Shown here: piece by piece, positions 1 to 5,338 of the stretch
How the letters are laid out: every line of letters starts with the position of its first letter
Numbering within the stretch: the first letter of the stretch is position 1
Source of the DNA: Marinagarivorans sp. UBA5868
Lineage (GTDB): Bacteria > Pseudomonadota > Gammaproteobacteria > Pseudomonadales > Cellvibrionaceae
Length of the DNA: 6,000 nt
Reading direction: 5' to 3'
Assembly (NCBI GenBank): GCA_002432095.1
Contig: DJFQ01000207.1
Location: 1-6,000, forward strand
Translations under genes and position numbers: made by a program
The notes under the pieces: model-generated
Told to the model about the DNA's origin: nothing
The model's database searches: none
The model's input: the letters and a program-made list of their open reading frames with translations, nothing else

Positions 1-704
1 ACGGAAATTTGGGTGATTTTATCCGCGAGCAGATCTCGACCTTCGATAATGCTGGAAGCAGAGTTCACCTCCAGCGATTCATTGACGTTATATTCGCTGC
101 CTTCCATGTCGCGGTCGCTTCCGCTGAGGCCAAAATGCAATACCCGGCGATCGGCGTTTAATGGGTGCCACACCACACGGCCGGTCATGGCGTAGCTGTC
201 CAGTCCTTGTTCGTCTTCCGCCGCTTGGAATGCGCCCGCTTCAACGGTGTAAAAATCGCGGAAGCGGGAAAACATCAAACCCTGATTGCGTCCGGGTTTA
301 AACGCTTCGGTGACCACGCTGCGCTCAATGGTGTTGATGTTTTTTGACCCAGTGGTATTTTCCAGGCCGAAAGGTTCTTTCATTTTGCCAAACGTGATTT
401 CAGCAAAATTCCAGTCGGTATAACGAACATAAGCATCCGTAATACTGACCTCATTTTGCTCGTCGTCGAAATCAATTTCGAACTCGCCCTCCCAACCTTT
501 TTTTGATTCGTGTTTTAGGCCGAGGCGCGCGCGTCGCACATAAGATTCGCTGCCTTTTAGCTGATCGTTGTGGGCACCATCAAAAAAATCGACATCGACT
601 TGTACCTGTCCGCCGATCTCAAAATCCGGCGGTGTCGCCGCCAAAGTCGCAGCGGGAACCAGCAAAAGTCCGATCAATGTCAAGCGAGGTTTTATTGATG
701 TCAT
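1..704 (-). CDS. Phosphate-selective porin O/P family outer-membrane protein (5' part, runs off left edge)
   Basis: This is the N-terminal 234 codons of a beta-barrel outer-membrane porin; the C-terminal part lies beyond the window. The chosen start is the ATG at 704-702, because it gives a normal signal peptide: MTSIKPRL, then a hydrophobic stretch ending in PAATLAA, with cleavage likely near residues 22-23. The mature part opens with GGQVQVDVDFFDG. It continues with the succession typical of the OprO/OprP family (Pfam Porin_O_P): YVRRARLGLKH, WEGEFEIDFDD, DAYVRYTDW, ITFGKMKEPFGLE, then TIERSVVTEAF and GRNQGLMF. These are amphipathic strands rich in Asp/Glu and Arg. OprP and OprO transport phosphate and pyrophosphate, but many family members have other or unknown anionic substrates, so the substrate is not established. 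The Shine-Dalgarno sequence is weak (AAGTGA a few bases upstream). I see no clear Pho box upstream. No stop or frameshift interrupts the frame. The family call is firm; the substrate is open. Confidence 0.88.
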   Translation of the reverse strand, partial: MTSIKPRLTLIGLLLVPAATLAATPPDFEIGGQVQVDVDFFDGAHNDQLKGSESYVRRARLGLKHESKKGWEGEFEIDFDDEQNEVSITDAYVRYTDWNFAEITFGKMKEPFGLENTTGSKNINTIERSVVTEAFKPGRNQGLMFSRFRDFYTVEAGAFQAAEDEQGLDSYAMTGRVVWHPLNADRRVLHFGLSGSDRDMEGSEYNVNESLEVNSASSIIEGRDLLADKITQIS

Positions 705-1003
705 AGCATTTCACTTTTTTAGGCGGCCGCAAGTCGCACACGGCTATGTTGAAGACGGCGGCGAATGTAACCACTTCTTCACGACTCGTCCAACTACTAA
801 ATCACACATAACAGGATTGTAATCTTGCGCGAAAACGCAGATTTATTGATGTCTGTTGGACAATATGGCCATTGGATTTCGATAACATCAACGAGCAATA
901 AGAGGAGAGAAGGGTACTTGAGAAAAGCTTTTTGAGCGCAAATAAGAGAGAGTAAAAAGCGCTCATCCTTGAGCGAAAGGCACGGGCTTCAATTCGGAGA
1001 CGT
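705..1003. other. Intergenic region upstream of the porin gene
   Basis: There is no credible gene on either strand here. Reading towards the porin gene, TACAAT (complement of 816-821) resembles a -10 box, but no good -35 box sits 16-18 bases upstream of it, so I do not call a promoter. The part nearest the secreted-protein gene holds its terminator, annotated separately. TTGATGT (846-852) and ACATCAA (885-891) form a perfect 7-bp inverted repeat spaced by 32 bases. This could be a regulator site or chance. Confidence 0.5.
954..976 (-). terminator. Intrinsic terminator of the secreted-protein gene
   Basis: On the minus strand, downstream of the stop codon at 1004, CGCTC (975-971) pairs with GAGCG (964-960) across a 6-base AAGGAT loop. 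A C and then five T residues (958-954) follow, which is a rho-independent layout. The stem is short but GC-rich. It separates the secreted-protein gene from the porin gene, arguing that the two are not one operon despite sharing a strand. Confidence 0.6.
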
Positions 1004-1543
1004 TTAATTCAGTTGCGGGGCAACCCACTCGATGATGTCTTTGCTGAGGTCGCGCAGGCATCGTCGAGTAACAGAACAGATGGAGGTGTTGGTGCCAAGG
1101 TCGAGCACACTGCTGGACGGAGTAAGTTCGTTCAAAGTGGCAATGGCGCAGGTGTGTTTTGCTGTTACCAATCCCTCACCTTTGATAACAGCTGCGGTGA
1201 CTTGCACCTTTGGCAGGGTGGAATGGCTCTCGGTCCCGTAGGTGTGTTCCTTGCTGCCTAACACCAATTGTTCGACATCAATTGCCACCACCGGAATGAC
1301 GCCATTGCGAATTTTGTCAGCGGTATTGACCGCTTCCATGCGAATGCCGGCTTTTTTGCCGTCTTCAAGGAGTAGGGCGACCAAGTTCTTATCGATATCA
1401 CAGGGAAATTCGGATTGACTGTACTTATAGCCCGGAACGTTAAAACCCAGGTTTTGATTGATGTACGCTTGGGGCTGCGCAGCCGTCACATGATTGGTGA
1501 CAGTGGCAAACACCAAAGCGGTGGCAAATACTGGAATCTTCAT
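1004..1543 (-). CDS. Secreted periplasmic protein of unknown function, four cysteines
   Basis: This is a 179-residue protein. The start is the ATG at 1543-1541, preceded by AGGAG with a 5-base spacer. A 15-codon upstream extension in the same frame is possible, but it lacks this ribosome site and would spoil the signal peptide. Residues 1-22 form a classical signal peptide (MKIPVFATALVFATV, then NHVTAA), with cleavage likely before Gln23. The mature protein has no lipobox, so it is probably soluble in the periplasm. It has four cysteines, at about residues 48 (EFPCDIDKN), 132 (KHTCAIAT), 156 (TSICSVT) and 162 (RRCLRDLSKD). An even number in an exported protein suggests two disulfides. The middle part, GVIPVVAIDVEQLVLGS and LPKVQVTAAVIKGEG, alternates hydrophobic residues like beta strands. 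The C-terminus, RDLSKDIIEWVAPQL, looks helical. I do not recognise a named domain. A rho-independent terminator follows it. The regulator gene is divergent, across an intergenic repeat array. Confidence 0.8.
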   Translation of the reverse strand: MKIPVFATALVFATVTNHVTAAQPQAYINQNLGFNVPGYKYSQSEFPCDIDKNLVALLLEDGKKAGIRMEAVNTADKIRNGVIPVVAIDVEQLVLGSKEHTYGTESHSTLPKVQVTAAVIKGEGLVTAKHTCAIATLNELTPSSSVLDLGTNTSICSVTRRCLRDLSKDIIEWVAPQLN

Positions 1544-1548
1544 AAAGG

Positions 1549-1553
1549 CTCCT
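1549..1553 (-). promoter_or_regulatory. Ribosome binding site deciding the start of the secreted-protein gene
   Basis: AGGAG on the minus strand lies five bases before the ATG at 1543-1541. It is the only strong Shine-Dalgarno sequence near the N-terminus. It fixes the start that gives a clean signal peptide rather than the longer in-frame start at 1588. Confidence 0.75.
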
Positions 1554-1590
1554 GATGTGACTATGTGTGTCGCTAAACAGTGGAACAAAT

Positions 1591-1724
1591 GCTTAGCCTT
1601 GCGACGTTTGCTTAACCCAGGGACTTTTGTTTGGCCCTGGGACTTATGCTTAACCCGGGGACTTACTGCTAAGCCTTGCGGCTTTTACTTGGCCTTGGGG
1701 CTTTTGCTTGCTCGGTCTGGGACC
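1591..1724. repeat. Degenerate 19-bp tandem repeat array, about seven units
   Basis: The consensus is close to GCTTAGCCTTGGGACTTTT. Units start at 1591, 1610, 1629, 1648 (this one has an extra base), 1668, 1687 and 1706; the last is badly decayed. A possible further decayed unit in exact register starts at 1572 (GCTAAACAGTGG). Units 1 and 5 match at 16 of 19 positions, units 2 and 4 at 16 of 19, and units 3 and 6 at 14 of 19. Each unit has a CC(C/T)NGCG or CCCNGGG core. In units 2 and 3 the cores (1616-1622 and 1635-1641) are reverse complements and could form a 7-bp hairpin with a 12-base loop. A period of 19 is not a multiple of three, which argues against coding. The array lies between divergent genes, so it may be a regulator-binding array, a transcribed leader element or a decaying minisatellite. 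The sequence does not decide. Confidence 0.8.
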
Positions 1725-1954
1725 GTCGATGGCATGGGATAACTGTAAGACAAGTCGCTGGCGATTCCCTGACCGTCTGAAAACGACTGCCTTACCGTTC
1801 GCTTACTAAATAAAACCATTTATAAAACAAAAGCTTAGATGTGATTCTTGCGGGGCGCAAACTTGTGCGGTAAGACTGCTCTCCGGCAGAATGGAACAGC
1901 TCGAACGACGGTAAACGAGCGGAAAATAAATCATAAGACATTGGTTGGCCGGAC

Positions 1955-4162
1955 GTGACTCAAGACGATCAATCCCCTTTTTATCTGGACGACATATTGG
2001 TGTCGCCACCGCATAACCAGCTCTCACTGCAGGGCCGGACGCTGTCGTTGCAGCCCAAAGTCATGGCGGTGCTGTGTTATTTGGCGCGGCACAGCGATCG
2101 GGTGGTCAGCAATGATGAACTGCTTGATCACGTTTGGCAGGGCCGGGTGGTGACCCACGCGTCGGTACAAAAAAGTATGAACACCTTGCGCAATGCACTG
2201 GCAGAGCTCGCCGGTGAGCGCGAATTTGTTGCTCACTTTTCCAAGCGCGGCTATCAGTTGGTGGTGCCAGTGCGTTTTGAGCAGTCGGTGCCGGCCCGTT
2301 TTGAGCACGCGGCAGCGGTAGAGGTTCATGGGGTTACGTCTGCCGCTGAGCCGACTCCCTCTCGTATCAAACATAGGATGAGGCACATTGCCATATGGCT
2401 GGCACTGCCATTGGTGATCGGTTCGATGGGTATGTTGGCGTGGTTAGCGCTGCAAAACGACACCGGTTCCCGACTACAACCCCTGGTCAAACAACACACC
2501 ACGGTTTTTACCGGGCTAATTCCGCTTTCGCAGCCGGGACAGCGGGAGCGACGGGCGGAACCCCATCCAGACGGCAAGCGCATGGCTTATATCCGCGACT
2601 TGGCGACAGGTGAAGGGCACGAAAGCCAGATATTGATCCGTGGGCCGGACGGTTCCGATTGGTTGCTGGCCAGTGTCGAAGGCTCTTGGGTGGACCTCGC
2701 CTGGTCACCCAGTGGCCGCAATCTAGTGGCCACAGAAATCCGCCGGGCCGAGGGTTTACCGAGAACGCCGGACTATTTTGAGCAGCCAAATAATCTGTAT
2801 AGCTTTCATATCTTTACTCTGGATTTTCGCGGGGAGCGGCTGCTGGAGAAAAATCTGCTCAGTCAGTGGCAGGGTCTGGTGGCGAGTGTGACTTGGTGGG
2901 ACGAGAACACCTTGGAGTTTGTTGCCAGCCTTGGCCCTGGTTCGACCAACGAACGCTACCGCTATTGGATTGCCGAGCAACAGCTTTCTGCACTCAACCC
3001 GTTGAGCAGCGGCTTTACCCCTTTGAAGAGCGTGGTTCACGATAAGCGCACGGCGGTGATCAGTCGGCGGCGTAATGCGGTGCAATTGGAGTTCTTAGAC
3101 GCGGAGCAGGAAGTACTGGCCACGGTTGCTTTACCGTCTGCCACGCTTGATATCAGTTGGATTCCAGATGGAACAGGGCTTTTGGTGTTGGATAAAAGTG
3201 GCCTGGGGCTGTATACCCTGGATCGATATGGGCAGATAGCGCCGGTGCGATTGCCCGGCGGGGATGCGCGCGCATTCTCCCATCCGCGTTATAGCCGCGA
3301 CGGCACAGCTATCGTATTAACAACCTTTAAGGACGACAAAAATCTGAGTTTGCGCGGCGGCGACGGCTCATATCAGCTGATCGCTGGTAATGGCGGCGCG
3401 CAGAGTTTGTCTCGATTTTTGTTTGAAGACGGCGCGGTTATTTTTGCGGCGGACAACCATGGTGAACATTCATTGTGGCGTTGGCACAAGGGGCATAAAG
3501 AGCTGCTCCAAGTGGTGGAAAACCCCCTGGAGGATCTGCTTGTCGCCGCGGACGGCAACGCGCTGGTGTACCGCTCGGGAGGGACGATATGGCAGTGGGA
3601 TCTGCGCACACAAAAATCGTCGACCCTCTGGAAAAAAGCCGGTGCCGTCGAGCCGGTATTTTACGCAGCCGGTTCAAACGAATTGTTGTTCATTCGCCGC
3701 AGTGGTGAGGCGCGCAATGTCTGGCTTCGGGATTTAAAAACGCAGGAGGAACGACAAATCACCTTTGGCACTGTGGGTACGGTAATGGCGTCTGACGACA
3801 AACTGTATTTTCAATACAGCGACCAACCGGGCTTATGGCGTTTGGACCAAGGGAAGCCCAACCCCGTGCAAATCAGCAAACAGCTGCCGAAAAACAGTAA
3901 ATTGCTGCATGTCACCGATGCCACTGCTTTTTTTGTCGCCGGCGGGCCGTGTCATGAGACTGGTTTGCAATCGCTCGATTTATTGACGGATGTTCTTTCG
4001 ATGGAGAATGTTCTTTCGACGAGGGACATACAGTCGGTGAGGGATGGACGAGCAAGCACTGACGTTATCAGTCAGGATTATCACCCGGTATTCGGTGTTT
4101 TGCAGACCGAGTGTAAACCCACGGAATCCCAGTTGATCCAATACGTAAGCGCGCCGGAATAA
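1955..4162 (+). CDS. ToxR/CadC-like membrane transcriptional regulator with periplasmic TolB/WD40-like propeller
   Basis: This is a 735-residue one-component regulator. Residues 9-105 form an OmpR/PhoB-type winged helix (Trans_reg_C). The marks are LQPKVMAVLCYLARH, the VVSNDELLDHVWQGRVV helix-turn segment, the recognition helix around VQKSMNTLRNAL, and the wing FSKRGYQLVV. A linker follows, then one membrane segment at about 144-166 (IAIWLALPLVIGSMGMLAWL). By analogy with ToxR and CadC the DNA-binding part is cytoplasmic and residues 167-735 are periplasmic. The periplasmic part has PD40/TolB-like blades: EPHPDGKRMAYIRD, LAWSPSGRNLVATE, ISWIPDGTGLLVLD and PRYSRDGTAIVLTT. Further weaker, Trp-rich strands follow. 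Two cysteines near the end, Cys666 and Cys720, are the only ones outside the cytoplasm and could form a disulfide. The start is GTG 1955: an in-frame stop lies at 1934-1936, and the next ATG falls inside the winged helix. Its Shine-Dalgarno is weak, which may keep expression low. There is no phosphoacceptor domain. The ligand and target genes are unknown. Confidence 0.88.
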   Translation: MTQDDQSPFYLDDILVSPPHNQLSLQGRTLSLQPKVMAVLCYLARHSDRVVSNDELLDHVWQGRVVTHASVQKSMNTLRNALAELAGEREFVAHFSKRGYQLVVPVRFEQSVPARFEHAAAVEVHGVTSAAEPTPSRIKHRMRHIAIWLALPLVIGSMGMLAWLALQNDTGSRLQPLVKQHTTVFTGLIPLSQPGQRERRAEPHPDGKRMAYIRDLATGEGHESQILIRGPDGSDWLLASVEGSWVDLAWSPSGRNLVATEIRRAEGLPRTPDYFEQPNNLYSFHIFTLDFRGERLLEKNLLSQWQGLVASVTWWDENTLEFVASLGPGSTNERYRYWIAEQQLSALNPLSSGFTPLKSVVHDKRTAVISRRRNAVQLEFLDAEQEVLATVALPSATLDISWIPDGTGLLVLDKSGLGLYTLDRYGQIAPVRLPGGDARAFSHPRYSRDGTAIVLTTFKDDKNLSLRGGDGSYQLIAGNGGAQSLSRFLFEDGAVIFAADNHGEHSLWRWHKGHKELLQVVENPLEDLLVAADGNALVYRSGGTIWQWDLRTQKSSTLWKKAGAVEPVFYAAGSNELLFIRRSGEARNVWLRDLKTQEERQITFGTVGTVMASDDKLYFQYSDQPGLWRLDQGKPNPVQISKQLPKNSKLLHVTDATAFFVAGGPCHETGLQSLDLLTDVLSMENVLSTRDIQSVRDGRASTDVISQDYHPVFGVLQTECKPTESQLIQYVSAPE
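3989..4024 (+). repeat. 18-bp tandem duplication inside the regulator gene
   Basis: Two adjacent 18-base copies share ATGTTCTTTCGA and encode DVLSME followed by NVLSTR, at about residues 679-690 between the two periplasmic cysteines. The frame is kept. It looks like a small in-frame duplication that lengthens a C-terminal loop. Confidence 0.6.
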
Positions 4163-4172
4163 TCGTCTCTTT

Positions 4173-4787
4173 TCAAAATGCCGCCATCACAATTCCCGCT
4201 ACGACGAGGGCGCTGCCGGCTACGCGGTTGAACCCGCGGCGCTGCTGTGGACTGTGCAACCAATGGACAACAAAACTACCGCCCTGGGCGTAAATCAGCA
4301 TCCAGATCGTATCGATCACGATAAAGACGCCGACCATCAGCAATACCTGATTCAGCAATGCATATTCCAGAGAAATAAACTGTGGAAAAAAAGCGCCGAA
4401 ATAAATCAGTCCTTTGGGGTTGCTGATGGCAACACCCACCGATTTAAGAAACAACGTCCAAGGTTTTATTCGCGCAGCTTGGTTCGGCATGTCGTCGTTG
4501 GCAATCGGCTGTCGATACATTTTGACGCCCAGCCAAACCAAATAAGCAGCACCTATCCACTGCAGCGCACGAAATAACATGGGAGAATTTTTGAGGATCA
4601 ACGCCATGCCGACAAACGACAGGGCGATGAGCAGCAGGTTACCTGCGGTGGCGCCGGCCATTCCCCAAGCTGCGTGGCGCACGCCGTACAATCCGCCATT
4701 CGCCATGGCCGATAACATCACTGGCCCAGGACTGGCGGACACAAATAAAGTGATGGTGATAAATACCAGCAATTGATCAAAGGGCAT
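4173..4787 (-). CDS. LysE/RhtB-family amino-acid (or metabolite) exporter
   Basis: This is a 204-residue inner-membrane exporter, the usual size of the family (about 205). The family exports amino acids such as lysine, homoserine, threonine or leucine by proton-driven transport; the substrate here cannot be read from the sequence. Diagnostic features are FVSASPGPVMLSAMANGG near the N-terminus (PGP at 20-22), the following Gly-rich helix GMAGATAGNLLLIALS, IGAAYLVWLGVKMYR at about 78-92, and the conserved ISNPKGLIYFGAFFPQFI at 121-138. There are about six hydrophobic segments: 5-27, 38-62, 72-90, 113-135, 145-168 and 189-203. The chosen start, ATG at 4787-4785, gives the normal family N-terminus (MPFDQLLVFI). 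An in-frame GTG at 4838 would add 17 Pro/Ser-rich residues unlike the family. The Shine-Dalgarno is weak for both. It converges with the regulator gene, 10 bases between stops with no hairpin. It is divergent from the sulfur-carrier gene. Confidence 0.88.
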   Translation of the reverse strand: MPFDQLLVFITITLFVSASPGPVMLSAMANGGLYGVRHAAWGMAGATAGNLLLIALSFVGMALILKNSPMLFRALQWIGAAYLVWLGVKMYRQPIANDDMPNQAARIKPWTLFLKSVGVAISNPKGLIYFGAFFPQFISLEYALLNQVLLMVGVFIVIDTIWMLIYAQGGSFVVHWLHSPQQRRGFNRVAGSALVVAGIVMAAF

Positions 4788-5023
4788 AGGGTGTCCAGGT
4801 GATGGGAGCGACCTGTATGCGGTCAGTGGTGGGCTCACATTCTCAAAAATAATTGTCGTGGTGTCGATATTCCCTATCGTTAAACGACCATTGATGGCCG
4901 GGATGGTGTCGAGGCCCGCACTTGATGAAATAGCGGTTGGGCCTGGTTAGGCAAAAATGTTCTTGTTCAACAATATCGGCGCAGGACAATACTACGATTT
5001 CTGCCGCATTACATGAGGTGATT
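4788..5023. promoter_or_regulatory. Divergent control region between exporter and sulfur-carrier genes
   Basis: This 236-base gap must carry the promoters of both flanking genes. Two short symmetrical sites are visible: CGATA-TTCCC-TATCG (4865-4879) and the near-palindrome TTGTTCAACAA (4963-4973). A weak plus-strand promoter guess is TTGTTC (4963-4968) with AATACT (4988-4993), spacing 19, but both boxes match consensus poorly. RhtB-type exporters are often controlled by a divergent regulator, but no regulator gene flanks this gap on the right. Confidence 0.35.
5015..5021 (+). promoter_or_regulatory. Strong ribosome binding site of the sulfur-carrier gene
   Basis: GAGGTGA is an excellent match to the 16S rRNA tail. 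The GAGG core ends five bases before the ATG at 5024. It decides this start over an in-frame upstream start at 4937, which would add 29 residues of low plausibility. Confidence 0.75.
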
Positions 5024-5293
5024 ATGCCGCTTATTACCTGCACTCAGCACCTGCGGGAGGTTGGCCCTGGACAACTTGAACATTTCTCTGGCGATACGGT
5101 AGGCGAAGCCTTACAGAACATGTCCGAGCGATACCCTCGTCTGCGCGGCTATGTTTTGGATGATCAGGGAGAGGTGCGCAAGCACGTGGCAGTTTTTATT
5201 GACGGAGAACTGCAGGATCGGCGCACGGTACTCGCGCGACCGGTCGGAGAAAACAACGAAATCTATATCCTTCAGGCATTATCCGGCGGTTGA
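5024..5293 (+). CDS. MoaD/ThiS-like ubiquitin-fold sulfur carrier protein
   Basis: This is an 89-residue beta-grasp protein. It has a first strand pair (MPLITCTQHLREV and the following GQLEHF), the helix TVGEALQNMSERYPRLRGYV, then VRKHVAVFIDGELQDRR, and the closing NNEIYILQALSGG. The C-terminal Gly-Gly is the exact end of the protein, as in active MoaD and ThiS. There an E1-like enzyme (MoeB/ThiF) adenylates the terminal glycine, which then carries sulfur as a thiocarboxylate. The helix start (DTVGEAL), the FIDGE turn and the P-x-x-x-x-x-EIYILQALSGG ending fit the MoaD-like branch. No MoaE, MoeB/ThiF or ThiG gene is next to it, so a role in molybdopterin or thiamine synthesis is not supported by context. 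The downstream Asp-box gene begins 45 bases later on the same strand and is probably co-transcribed. The fold call is confident; the acceptor pathway is unknown. Confidence 0.88.
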   Translation: MPLITCTQHLREVGPGQLEHFSGDTVGEALQNMSERYPRLRGYVLDDQGEVRKHVAVFIDGELQDRRTVLARPVGENNEIYILQALSGG

Positions 5294-5338
5294 GCAATCG
5301 CCCCGAACAAGCTTATTCATTCACACGGGATGACGTTT

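Larger units (their letters stand above)
1544..1954. other. Divergent intergenic region with repeat array and possible control sites
   Basis: This non-coding stretch separates the divergent secreted-protein and regulator genes and must hold both promoters. Its left half is the 19-bp repeat array. Its right half is AT-richer. TATAAA at 1821-1826 is -10-like on the plus strand, and the overlapping TATAAA (complement of 1819-1824) is -10-like on the minus strand. Neither has a convincing -35 box, so I do not call a promoter. TTACCGT occurs at 1792-1798 and inverted (ACGGTAA) at 1908-1914, and CGGTAAG occurs at 1868-1874; these could be regulator sites. GCTCG (1899-1903) and CGAGC (1916-1920) form a 5-bp inverted repeat with a 12-base loop, close to the regulator start. 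Small open frames here have no ribosome site and no recognisable protein character. Confidence 0.5.

Noticed and set aside
165..347. Short plus-strand frames over 13-822
   Set aside because: The minus strand encodes a continuous porin with family motifs through 1-704; the plus-strand frames are shadows.
691..853. 12-bp direct repeat TTTATTGATGTC at 691-702 and 842-853
   Set aside because: One AT-rich 12-base match is expected by chance in a window of this size, and one copy is simply the porin start region.
1494..1742. Open frame of 82 codons across the repeat array
   Set aside because: It overlaps the signal-peptide end of the secreted-protein gene on the other strand, has no ribosome site, and the repeat period of 19 changes frame every unit, so it is not a repeat protein.
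2024..2386. 120-codon open frame on the minus strand
   Set aside because: It lies opposite the winged-helix and linker region of the regulator, whose frame has clear domain motifs; the minus-strand product resembles nothing.
3390..3737. 115-codon plus-strand frame inside the regulator
   Set aside because: It is out of frame with the regulator, rich in Arg, Cys and Trp, and typical of a shadow frame.
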